64,000 nucleotides of DNA from an uncultured Erythrobacter sp. (GTDB lineage Bacteria; Pseudomonadota; Alphaproteobacteria; Sphingomonadales; Sphingomonadaceae): contig NZ_OY284433.1 of NCBI RefSeq assembly GCF_958304185.1, forward strand, positions 434,001 through 498,000. Reading direction: 5' to 3'. The position numbers and the translations under genes are program-made. The notes under the pieces are model-generated. The model saw nothing but the letters and a program-made list of their open reading frames with translations. It was not told the DNA's origin and made no database searches. This document shows, piece by piece, positions 53,729 to 61,133 of the stretch; position 1 is the stretch's first letter; the number at the start of each line of letters is the position of its first letter.

Positions 53729-55726
53729 TTAAGCGTTCAGTTTGTTCAGGATTTGCGGGACAATAGCCTCCGCTGTGAAGCCGAAATGGGCAAACAGATC
53801 TTCCGCCGGGGCCGAGGCGCCGAAGGTGTCGATCCCGATATTTATGCCGCTGCGCCCGGTGTAGCGTTCCCAGCCCAGCGTCGATCCGGCCTCAATCGAG
53901 ACGATCAGCGCGTCGGACGGCAAAACATCAGCCTTGTAGGCTTCCGGCTGAGCGTCGAACAGCTCGGCACAGGGCATCGAGACGACATCTGCGCCGATTC
54001 CTTGCGCTTCGAGTTCGTCAGCGCAGGTCATCGCGAGTTCCACTTCGGAGCCCGTCGCGGCGATCACGACCTTGCGGGCCGCCGACGCTTCGCGCAGGCG
54101 GTAGCCGCCCTTGGCGCAGCGGTTGCTCGCCTGCGACCAGTTCTCGTCACCCTTCCCGCGCAGCTGCGGCAGGTTCTGGCGGGTCAGGCACAATACCGAG
54201 GGCGTCTCAGGCGTGGTTAGGGCCAGCGCCCAGCACTCCGCCGTCTCGATCACGTCGGCGGGGCGATAGACATTGAGGTTGGGGATCAAGCGCAGGCTCA
54301 TCACGTGCTCGACCGGCTGGTGGGTCGGCCCATCTTCGCCAAGACCGATCGAATCGTGGGTCATCACATAGACCACGCCGGTCTGCTGGAGCGCTGACAG
54401 GCGGATCGCGTTGCGGCAATAATCGCTGAAGATCAGGAAGGTGCCGCCATAGGGCACTATGCCGCCGTGCAGCGCCATGCCGTTCATCGCCGCCGCCATG
54501 CCGAATTCGCGGATGCCGTAATAGACGTAACGACCGGAGTAATCCTCCGCCGTCATTGGCAGAGTCGATGGGGTCTTGGTGTTGTTCGATCCGGTAAGAT
54601 CGGCCGAACCGCCGACCAGCTGCGGGATCGCCGCCGTCAGCGGGCCGAGCGCCATTTCGGATGCCTTGCGGGTCGCGACGGTTTTGGGATTGCGGGCAAG
54701 ATCGTCGATGTAACCCGCAATCGCCGGGCCGACGAGACTGCCGATCGGCGCCATCTGGCTGGTGAAATCACCCTTCTTTTCCGAAGCCTCAAGCCGTCCG
54801 GCCCAGGCCCCGTGCGCTGCCCGGCCCGGCTCACCCGCCAGGCGCCAGTCGGCGAGGATTTCGGAGGGGATCACGAACGGCTCAGCCGTCCAGCCCAGCG
54901 TCTCGCGCGCCGCAGCCACTTCGGCCCCGCCGAGCGCCGCGCCGTGGACTCCGCTGGTGCCCTGCTTGTTGGGCGCGCCCTTGCCGATGACGGTGCGACA
55001 AGCGACCAGCGAGGGGCGCGGATCGGCCTTGGCTTCCTGCAAGGCGCGCTCGATATCAGCGAAATCGTGGCCGTCGCACTCCGTCACGTGCCAACCGGTC
55101 GCGATATAACGCGCCTTGATGTCTTCGGACGAGGACAGATCGGTCGCACCGTCGATGGTGATGCGGTTATCGTCCCACAGCACATTCAGGCGGCCGAGCT
55201 TGAGGTGTCCGGCCAGCCCGATTGCCTCGTGGTTGATGCCTTCCATCAGGCACCCGTCGCCCGCAATCACCCACGTGCGGTGATCGACCAAATCGTCGCC
55301 GTAAACTGCGTTAAGGTGCCGCTCGGCCATTGCCATGCCGACGGCCATTGCGAGACCCTGCCCGAGCGGACCAGTGGTGCATTCCACCCCGTCGAGCAGG
55401 AAGTTTTCAGGGTGACCCGCGCAAGGGCTGCCCAGCTTCCGAAAGTTGCGAATGTCGTCAATCGTCGGCGCGGCATAGCCAGTGAGATAAAGCAGGCTGT
55501 AAATCAGCATCGAACCGTGACCGGCGCTCAGCACGAAGCGGTCGCGGTCGGCCCAATCGGGCGCGGTCGGATCGAACTTGAGGTGGCCGGTGAACAGCAC
55601 GGTCGCGACATCGGCCATGCCCATCGGCATCCCGGGGTGCCCGGAATTGGCCGCCTCGACCGCGTCCATCGACAGGGCGCGGATGGCATTCGCCATCGGC
55701 TGGAGGCGGGCGGGCTCGAGGCTCAT
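53729..55726 (-). CDS. tkt: Transketolase
   Basis: A 665-residue thiamine diphosphate enzyme moving two-carbon units between sugars in the pentose phosphate pathway. The N-terminal LSMDAVEAANSGHPGMPMG is the usual start, which places the ATG at 55726; the ORF upstream is spurious. The TPP/magnesium motif is WVIAGDGCLMEGINHEA with the following N. The pyrimidine domain has FGMAAAMNGMALHGG. It leads the operon tkt-gap-pgk-NTF2-PaaI-aldolase. Confidence 0.97.
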   Translation of the reverse strand: MSLEPARLQPMANAIRALSMDAVEAANSGHPGMPMGMADVATVLFTGHLKFDPTAPDWADRDRFVLSAGHGSMLIYSLLYLTGYAAPTIDDIRNFRKLGSPCAGHPENFLLDGVECTTGPLGQGLAMAVGMAMAERHLNAVYGDDLVDHRTWVIAGDGCLMEGINHEAIGLAGHLKLGRLNVLWDDNRITIDGATDLSSSEDIKARYIATGWHVTECDGHDFADIERALQEAKADPRPSLVACRTVIGKGAPNKQGTSGVHGAALGGAEVAAARETLGWTAEPFVIPSEILADWRLAGEPGRAAHGAWAGRLEASEKKGDFTSQMAPIGSLVGPAIAGYIDDLARNPKTVATRKASEMALGPLTAAIPQLVGGSADLTGSNNTKTPSTLPMTAEDYSGRYVYYGIREFGMAAAMNGMALHGGIVPYGGTFLIFSDYCRNAIRLSALQQTGVVYVMTHDSIGLGEDGPTHQPVEHVMSLRLIPNLNVYRPADVIETAECWALALTTPETPSVLCLTRQNLPQLRGKGDENWSQASNRCAKGGYRLREASAARKVVIAATGSEVELAMTCADELEAQGIGADVVSMPCAELFDAQPEAYKADVLPSDALIVSIEAGSTLGWERYTGRSGINIGIDTFGASAPAEDLFAHFGFTAEAIVPQILNKLNA

Positions 55727-55945
55727 CGGCACGAAATTCTCCTGCTTCAGCAACCGGCCCCGCGCGCCATCGCGCCCGACTCGGCTCGGCTCAGATGGGC
55801 GTGCCATTGCCGAGGCCAACAAGGAGGTCAACCTTGCGTGCGAGCGCCTTCGACCGATCGGCGTCCCCTGCGAGGGCGCATCACTTATCAACAGCCCTGC
55901 CCAAGCCTTTGCACCCCATGCATTCTGTTGGTATCGCTAGCGCCC

Positions 55946-56176
55946 ATGACCGCCGACCGCATCGCCGCTGCGCTTGCCCGTATCGAGACCGCCATCGCCC
56001 GGATCGACGCGGCGTCGAGCGCTATCGCGCGCGAAGCCAGCGCTAACGCCGAAAGCAAGGCGGCGGGCAGCTCTGCCCGGGTGATCGAATTGGTCAATGT
56101 TCACGAGAGATTGCGCGAGCAAGTCGCGGAAAGCCTTCGCGAACTTGACGATATCCTCGCCAAGCTGGAAGACTGA
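55946..56176 (+). CDS. Small helical hypothetical protein upstream of zapA
   Basis: A 76-residue, alanine- and glutamate-rich protein. Nearly the whole length is predicted helix with heptad-like spacing (IAAALARIETAIARID; VIELVNVHERLREQVAESLR), so a coiled coil is likely. It ends 6 bases before zapA, suggesting co-translation with the division protein. The family was not recognised by name, though similar small proteins lie upstream of zapA in sphingomonads. A role in cell division is inferred only from position. Confidence 0.72.
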   Translation: MTADRIAAALARIETAIARIDAASSAIAREASANAESKAAGSSARVIELVNVHERLREQVAESLRELDDILAKLED

Positions 56177-56182
56177 CGCCTG

Positions 56183-56653
56183 ATGAGCACCGTCACGCTG
56201 AACATCGGCCCCAAAACCTACACCATCGCCTGCGCCGATGGCGAGGAAGCCCATATCGAAGGGCTCGGCGCAATGATTGCCGAGAAATATGCGCTGCTCG
56301 GCGCATCGCGCGCTCCTTTGGAGGCGCAGAACCTCTTGTTTGCCGCACTGTTCCTCGCCGACGAACTGGCTGAAGCGCGCAAACGCGGCGGTGGCACCGA
56401 ACCTGTGGTTGCCCCTCACCCCGATACCGCAGAAGCCGATGCGCTGCGCGAGACGATTGCCCAGCTTGAAGACGAGCTTGAAGCTATGCGCAAAGCCGCT
56501 GCTGCGGCTGCGGCTGCACCCCAGCCAGACCTGTTCGTCGGCGCTGCTGCGGCAGAAGATGTGGGCGAAGCAGTCGCCGAACAGCTCGAAGCGCTGGCGG
56601 CCCGCATCGAAGCCTGTGCCACGGCGCTTGAAGCGGCGGCACCAAGCGCCTAG
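56183..56653 (+). CDS. zapA: Cell division protein ZapA
   Basis: A 156-residue protein. Residues 1-65 form the ZapA domain, starting MSTVTLNIGPKTYTIACADG with LLFAALFLADEL in the helix. ZapA cross-links FtsZ filaments at midcell. The C-terminal half is an extended alanine-rich coiled coil, longer than in E. coli ZapA (about 109 residues), a common feature of alphaproteobacterial forms. It is followed by 6S RNA. Confidence 0.88.
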   Translation: MSTVTLNIGPKTYTIACADGEEAHIEGLGAMIAEKYALLGASRAPLEAQNLLFAALFLADELAEARKRGGGTEPVVAPHPDTAEADALRETIAQLEDELEAMRKAAAAAAAAPQPDLFVGAAAAEDVGEAVAEQLEALAARIEACATALEAAAPSA

Positions 56654-56679
56654 ATAGGAAGACGGCGGGACTGCCCGGC

Positions 56680-56815
56680 ACGAGCCGATTGAACATCCCT
56701 GAGGCTATAAGTAATCCAAATGGGAGCTGTCCCTGCCCTTGTTTGCCGGTTCGTCCGGAAGGCTTGGGCATACGGCGCCCACCTGACGTAAAACGCGTCA
56801 GAGGATTTCTAGCGC
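56680..56815 (+). ncRNA. ssrS: 6S RNA
   Basis: The gene lies between zapA and fau, the standard place of ssrS. A long folded structure can be drawn. An outer stem pairs ATCCCTGA (56695-56702) with TCAGAGGAT (56798-56806). Inside, TGGG pairs with CCCA, and TGCCC pairs with GGGCA around a CCGG-TTCG-TCCGG apex. The conserved pieces CCCTGAG and GTTCGTCCGGAAGGCTT are present. 6S RNA binds sigma70 RNA polymerase holoenzyme. Exact ends are uncertain by tens of bases. Confidence 0.75.
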
Positions 56816-57050
56816 AAACGACCCATGGTGGTTCCGTCACTTTTCTGTTTTTCGCATCGCCTCCGCGATGCGGTCTCCTTCGGGGGCCCGGCCCTTTCAG
56901 GGCCACCCCTGCGGGCGGGCGGTCGCCCTTGCGGCCCTGCGGGCCGTTACAGTCCTCCCCTTCAGGGGAGGGGGACCACCAATGGTGGTGGAGGGGCGAG
57001 CCGGTGGTTGATCTTGCCGCCGTCCAGACTGAAGTCTACCGCCTTGATGG
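56816..57050. other. Hairpin-rich intergenic DNA between 6S RNA and fau
   Basis: No gene is supported. It contains a GCATCG-CCTCCG-CGATGC hairpin at 56860-56877 after a short T run, then GC-rich hairpins (GGCCCTTTCAGGGCC at about 56890-56904), then the repeat at 56954-56996. Transcription may stop, partially, at the first hairpins. Confidence 0.5.
56954..56996. repeat. CTCCCC/GGGGAG intergenic palindrome
   Basis: CCTCCCC-TTCA-GGGGAGG is followed by GGGACCACC-AAT-GGTGGTGG. It is a two-hairpin unit resembling short repeats dispersed in sphingomonad genomes. Its first half matches the small palindrome inside imuB and the outer arms of the repeat in the E2 gene. Confidence 0.7.
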
Positions 57051-57635
57051 ATGACCAACCCTTCCAAATCTGAACTCCGCCGCTCCCTTCGTGCTGCGCG
57101 CAAGACGCATGTTGAGGCTTTGCCCGATCACATTCGCGGCCTGCTGTTCCACCGCCCGCCCGCGCCGCTTCTCGCCCGCATTCCGCAGGAGGCGGTGATT
57201 GGCGTTTATCACGCTGGCCCCTGGGAAGCCCCCGCGGCGGCTTATGCGCGGTTCTTCCATGAGGCTGGCCACCCCATCGCCCTTCCCCATTTCACCGCAC
57301 CAGACGCAGCGATGACGTTCAGGCGGCACAGCGATCCCTATGGGCAGGACGATCTTGAAGTCGGCCCCTTCGGCATATTGCAACCCTCAGCCAAGGCCGA
57401 GGCGCTGGTGCCTGAAATCCTGTTCGTGCCGCTGGTCGGCTTTACCCCATCGCTTGCGCGGCTGGGACAAGGGGGCGGACATTATGATCGCTGGCTTGCG
57501 GAACATCCGCCGTTGCTGGCCATTGGGCTGGCATGGGATGCGCAAGTCTGCGACGCCCTGCCGACTGAACCTCACGATGTGCCGCTCAATGCGGTCGTCA
57601 CCCCGACCCGGATATTTGGCCTGAACTTAGGATAG
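57051..57635 (+). CDS. fau: 5-formyltetrahydrofolate cyclo-ligase
   Basis: A 194-residue ATP-dependent enzyme (YgfA/MTHFS) that returns 5-formyl-THF to the active one-carbon pool as 5,10-methenyl-THF. Motifs are KSELRRSLRAARKTH at the N-terminus, LFVPLVGFTPSLARLGQGGG with the phosphate loop, HYDRWLAE, and the C-terminal VPLNAVVTPTRIF. It follows 6S RNA, a conserved arrangement. DUF2842 follows after 5 bases, so the two are probably co-transcribed. Confidence 0.93.
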   Translation: MTNPSKSELRRSLRAARKTHVEALPDHIRGLLFHRPPAPLLARIPQEAVIGVYHAGPWEAPAAAYARFFHEAGHPIALPHFTAPDAAMTFRRHSDPYGQDDLEVGPFGILQPSAKAEALVPEILFVPLVGFTPSLARLGQGGGHYDRWLAEHPPLLAIGLAWDAQVCDALPTEPHDVPLNAVVTPTRIFGLNLG

Positions 57636-57640
57636 TCCTG

Positions 57641-57892
57641 ATGCGCGAAACTCCAACCTGGCGAATCCCGTTCGGCATTGTCAGCCTGTTTATCGCGCTG
57701 ATCATCTATGGCGTGGTGATCGCCCGCTATGCGCCGGACATCATCGGGCGCTGGTCGGGCGGTGCGCAAACGATCGTCTATGTCGTGCTGGGGCTGATCT
57801 GGCTGCTGCCCCTGAAGCGTTTCCTGATCTGGATGGAGACTGGCAGCTGGAGCCCGCCTGCGGCAACGCAGACAAAAGAAAAGGCGGACTGA
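57641..57892 (+). CDS. DUF2842 small membrane protein
   Basis: An 83-residue protein with two membrane segments, IPFGIVSLFIALIIYGVVIA and TIVYVVLGLIWLLPL, and a short polar tail. This layout and the WLLPLKRFLIWME ending of the second helix match DUF2842, a family found mostly in alphaproteobacteria without known function. It lies 5 bases after fau. Confidence 0.82.
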   Translation: MRETPTWRIPFGIVSLFIALIIYGVVIARYAPDIIGRWSGGAQTIVYVVLGLIWLLPLKRFLIWMETGSWSPPAATQTKEKAD

Positions 57893-57936
57893 CGCCCGCC
57901 TTTATCAATGCCGTTTCGGCTTCCTTGTGGAACAAG

Positions 57937-58013
57937 TGGCGCGAGTGACGGGGCTCGAACCCGCGACCTTCGGCGTGACAGGCCGACGCTCTAACCAACT
58001 GAGCTACACCCGC
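57937..58013 (-). tRNA. tRNA-Asp (anticodon GTC)
   Basis: Acceptor strands GCGGGTG/CACTCGC pair with one G-U. The anticodon loop CTGTCAC carries GTC, and the T-arm is GCGGGTTCGAGCCCCGT. CCA is encoded. Confidence 0.97.
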
Positions 58014-58066
58014 GCATCTTGTCCTTCCGAGCGTTCCGGCTGTGCCGTCCCGCCCGTGGAGCAGCG

Positions 58067-58095
58067 CCATTAGGCGCGGGCGTTCGGGCTGTCAA
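58067..58095 (-). promoter_or_regulatory. Promoter of tRNA-Asp
   Basis: On the minus strand TTGACA and TAATGG are spaced 17 bases apart. This is a near-consensus sigma70 promoter, although the -10 lies about 54 bases before the mature tRNA. Confidence 0.55.
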
Positions 58096-58132
58096 CGGTC
58101 AGATCGGCAAAAAATCGAGTGCGCCGACGTGC

Positions 58133-58696
58133 TCAGCAATCCTCATACTTCCAGTGGCGCTTCTTGCCCTCTGCCAACCATTCGATCGCCTGCGCGATGC
58201 GCTTGTCGCGCGTCTCATCCCGCTTCGCTTCAGCGACCCATTCGACATATTCGCGTCGGTGCGAGGGGGCGAAGGCGTCGAACACTCGCTTTGCTTCAGG
58301 CGCGGCGTCCAAGGCAGCAGCAAGCGCTGGCGGCATGGACGGTTCTGGCTTGGGTGCACGCTTTGGCTTGGCAGTTCCAATGGCGGTATGGCCCGCCTGA
58401 AAGCGCGCGATCAGCTCTCCATCGCCAGGAAGATCTGCAAGGTTTGCCAGCTTACCGAGCGAGCCCATCCCCTCCCCACGCTCCTCATGGTGGATCACGA
58501 CCGACGCATGGGCCTTGAACGCTGCGAGGCCGACGACATTCTTGCCGCCCACCATGAAGTGCGGCATCCCCCACTTGATCGCCTCCTCCGCCTCAGGCAG
58601 CGCCTGGTGAACCAGCACGCGGACATGGGTGAGGATCGGCTGCGCGAAGGGCGCGGCCTTGGCGATATAATCGTCGATGCGCGGATCGTGGGTCAT
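58133..58696 (-). CDS. YdeI/OmpD-associated (DUF1801-OmdA) family protein
   Basis: A 187-residue protein. The N-terminal DUF1801-like part contains LVHQALPEAEEAIKWGMPHF and VVIHHEERGEG. The C-terminal OmdA/bacteriocin-protection part has PPALAAALDAAPEAKRVFDA then FAPSHRREYVEWVAEAKRD and KRIAQAIEWLAEGKK. Homologues are annotated as YdeI-like proteins of unclear biochemical role. The start MTHDPRIDDYI at 58696 is preferred. Function remains unknown. Confidence 0.85.
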   Translation of the reverse strand: MTHDPRIDDYIAKAAPFAQPILTHVRVLVHQALPEAEEAIKWGMPHFMVGGKNVVGLAAFKAHASVVIHHEERGEGMGSLGKLANLADLPGDGELIARFQAGHTAIGTAKPKRAPKPEPSMPPALAAALDAAPEAKRVFDAFAPSHRREYVEWVAEAKRDETRDKRIAQAIEWLAEGKKRHWKYEDC

Positions 58697-58728
58697 GTCG
58701 GCACCTCCCGGCCCCGACATTACCTCAC

Positions 58729-60069
58729 TCAGTCGACGAGCAACAGCGCCGGCGTCTGGATCAGCTGTTTCATACCCTGCACAAAGCTAGCCGCATCGTG
58801 GCCGTCGACCACCCGGTGATCGCAGGAGATCGAGATGTTCATCAGCTTGCGCTTGGCGATTCGCTCGCCGCCCATGCCGTCGCTGATGAACATTGGTCTT
58901 TCGACAATGCGGTTGGGGCCGATGATCGCGACTTCCGGGCGGTTGATGACAGGAGTGGTCGCCACGCCGCCGAGCGGGCCCAACGAGGTGATCGTAAGGG
59001 TCGAGCCGGAGAGTTCCTCCGACGTCGCCTTGCCGGTGCGCGCAGCTTCGGCCAGACGGCCGATTTCGCGCGCCAGCTGCCACAGGTTGCGGCTCTGCGC
59101 GTCGCGAATCACCGGCACCATCAGGCCATTGTCAGTCTGCGCCGCCATGCCGAGATGCACGCTGCCATAACGCGTGACGACATTGGCCTCGTCATCATAG
59201 CGCGCGTTGATCATCGGGAAGGCCGGGATGGTCTTGCAGATCGCGGTGATCAGCAGTGGCAGCAGCGTGAGCTTAGGCTTGTCACCCCGTGCAGCGTTCA
59301 ACTGCGCGCGCAGGGTTTCCAGATCAGTGACGTCGCATTCTTCGACATAGGTGAAGTGCGGGATGTGACGCTTGGCCGCGGCCATGTTCTGGGCGATACG
59401 CTTGCGCAGGCCGATGACCTTGATCACCTCGTCCCCGCGCGCCTTGCCGGCTGCGCCAAAGCCGCTGCCCGCGTTGTAGGCGAGGAAGGCGTCGAGATCG
59501 CCGTGCCGCACCCGGCCATCCTCAGCAGGCTTTACGTCAGAGAGATCGACGCCCAACTCGCGCGCGCGCTGGCGCACAGCGGGGGACGCGAGGACTTTCC
59601 CTCCCCCTCCCGATGGGGAGGGGGTCGGGGGGTGGGGGTTCGAGAGTGCGGGGGTCTGCGAAGGTTTGGGCGTCGAACCCCCATCCCCAACCCGTTGAAC
59701 CTGCGGTTCAGCTTCGCTTCCCCCCAAGGGAAGGGGCTCGGACGGCGCACCATCCGCGCCATCGGCATCGGACATATCGTCCTCGATCTGCTCGGCGGCT
59801 GCCTCAGCTTGCTCTTCGGTCGCCTCACCTTCAACCTCGATCACCAGCAGCATCGAGCCGATGGCGATCACGTCACCAACCTCGCCCGCGACATCGACAA
59901 CCGTGCCTGCGACAGGGCTTTCGATGTCGATCGTCGCCTTGTCGGTCATCACGTCAACGAGGTGCTGGTCTTCCTCGACCCGGTCACCGACCTTCACGTG
60001 CCATTCGACGACTTCCGCCTCGGCCACGCCCTCGCCCACATCGGGCATCTTGAAAATGAACTTGGCCAT
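58729..60069 (-). CDS. bkdB: Branched-chain 2-oxoacid dehydrogenase E2 (lipoyl acyltransferase)
   Basis: A 446-residue E2 core of the complex that oxidatively decarboxylates the 2-oxoacids of Val, Leu and Ile. The N-terminal lipoyl domain has DVMTDKATIDIESP with the lipoyl lysine. A peripheral-subunit-binding domain (ASPAVRQRARELGVDLS) and the catalytic domain ending HRVVDGHDAASFVQ follow. The ATG at 60069 gives the normal MAKFIFKMPDVGEG start. The linker before the binding domain carries an in-frame dispersed repeat (59598-59736), giving a long proline/glycine-rich stretch. E3 is not encoded nearby. Confidence 0.92.
   Translation of the reverse strand: MAKFIFKMPDVGEGVAEAEVVEWHVKVGDRVEEDQHLVDVMTDKATIDIESPVAGTVVDVAGEVGDVIAIGSMLLVIEVEGEATEEQAEAAAEQIEDDMSDADGADGAPSEPLPLGGSEAEPQVQRVGDGGSTPKPSQTPALSNPHPPTPSPSGGGGKVLASPAVRQRARELGVDLSDVKPAEDGRVRHGDLDAFLAYNAGSGFGAAGKARGDEVIKVIGLRKRIAQNMAAAKRHIPHFTYVEECDVTDLETLRAQLNAARGDKPKLTLLPLLITAICKTIPAFPMINARYDDEANVVTRYGSVHLGMAAQTDNGLMVPVIRDAQSRNLWQLAREIGRLAEAARTGKATSEELSGSTLTITSLGPLGGVATTPVINRPEVAIIGPNRIVERPMFISDGMGGERIAKRKLMNISISCDHRVVDGHDAASFVQGMKQLIQTPALLLVD
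59598..59736. repeat. Palindromic repeat translated in the E2 linker
   Basis: GC-rich palindromic arms (CCCTCCCCCTCCCGATGGGG at 59599; GGGGGTGGGGGTTCG against CGAACCCCCATCCCC) and an outer CTTCCCCCCAAGGGAAGG hairpin form a unit of about 139 bases. In the E2 frame it encodes PLPLGGSEAEPQVQRVGDGG and NPHPPTPSPSGGGG, peptides typical of dispersed repeats. Confidence 0.8.
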
Positions 60070-60077
60070 GATGCGGG

Positions 60078-61133
60078 TCAGTCCTTGAGAAGCTTGTCGA
60101 TGGCCTCGCCGATGCGGACCGGGCCGGGGAAATAGGCCCATTCGAGGCTGTGGGGATAGGGCGTGTCGAAGCCGGTCACGCGCTCGACCGGGGCTTCGAG
60201 ATGGTAGAAACAACGTTCGGTGACCAGCGCTGACAATTCCGCGCCGAAACCAGAGGTGCGGGTCGCCTCGTGCACGATCATACAGCGGCCGGTCTTTTCG
60301 ACCGAAGCCTCGATTGCCTTGATGTCGAGCGGCACGAGCGTGCGCAGATCGAGGATGTCGGCATCGACACCCTTGGCCTCACACACGGCCTGCGCCACGT
60401 GCACCATCGTGCCATAGGCGAGCACCGTCAGTGCCTCACCCTCGCGCACATGGCGCGCCTTGCCCAGCGGCACCTTGTAGTAGCCTTCAGGCACCACGCT
60501 GTCGGGGTGTTTCTTCCACGGCTCGACCGGCTTGTCGTAAAAGCCGGTGAACGGGCCGTTGTAGATGCGCTTGGGCTCGAAGAAGATCACCGGATCATTG
60601 TCTTCGATGGCGGAGATCAGCAGACCCTTGGCATCGTGAGGGGTTGACGGGATCACGGTCTTGAGGCCCGCCACATGCGTGAACAGCGCCTCGGGGCTCT
60701 GGCTGTGGGTCTGGCCGCCGAAGATGCCGCCGCCAAAGGGCGATCGCACGGTGAGCGGTGCGATATAGTCTCCCGCCGAACGGTAACGCAGGCGCGCTGC
60801 TTCCGATATCAGCTGGTCGAGACCGGGATAGATGTAATCGGCGAACTGGATTTCCGGCACGGGACGCAGGCCAAACGCCCCCATACCCACTGCCGCACCG
60901 ATGATGCCGCACTCTGAAATCGGGGTATCGAACACGCGGTTCTTGCCGTGCTTCGCCTGAAGCCCCGCCGTGGCGCGGAACACGCCGCCGAAATAGCCCA
61001 CATCCTCGCCCATGATGATCACATCGGGATCGCGTTCGAGCATGATGTCGAGCGCTTCGTTGATCGCCTCGATCATGTTGAGGCGGCGCTCCGCAATGAC
61101 CGCTTCGCCCACGTTGGCTGGGTTCTCGCTCAT
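60078..61133 (-). CDS. bkdA2: Branched-chain 2-oxoacid dehydrogenase E1 beta
   Basis: The 351-residue beta chain of the thiamine-dependent E1 component. AINEALDIMLERDPDVIIMGEDVGYFGG, TPISECGIIGAAVGMGAFGLRPVPEIQF and the C-terminal transketolase-like LVPLDIKAIEASVEKTGR are typical. It starts within the stop of the alpha gene (ATGA overlap) and ends eight bases before E2, so the three subunits are translated together. A pyruvate dehydrogenase identity is less likely given the branched-chain-type alpha subunit. Confidence 0.92.
   Translation of the reverse strand: MSENPANVGEAVIAERRLNMIEAINEALDIMLERDPDVIIMGEDVGYFGGVFRATAGLQAKHGKNRVFDTPISECGIIGAAVGMGAFGLRPVPEIQFADYIYPGLDQLISEAARLRYRSAGDYIAPLTVRSPFGGGIFGGQTHSQSPEALFTHVAGLKTVIPSTPHDAKGLLISAIEDNDPVIFFEPKRIYNGPFTGFYDKPVEPWKKHPDSVVPEGYYKVPLGKARHVREGEALTVLAYGTMVHVAQAVCEAKGVDADILDLRTLVPLDIKAIEASVEKTGRCMIVHEATRTSGFGAELSALVTERCFYHLEAPVERVTGFDTPYPHSLEWAYFPGPVRIGEAIDKLLKD

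Noticed and set aside
52112-54220. A 702-codon plus-strand frame opposite pgk, gap and tkt
   Set aside because: It runs antisense across three well-identified genes, and its composition (many His/Arg/Gly) is typical of an antisense frame in GC-rich DNA.
54467-55945. A long plus-strand open frame opposite transketolase that leads into the small protein gene upstream of zapA
   Set aside because: It is the high-GC antisense shadow of tkt. Only the last 76 codons, from the ATG at 55946, look like a real protein.
58798-60135. A 445-codon plus-strand frame opposite the E2 gene
   Set aside because: It mirrors E2 in antisense and shows no family motifs.
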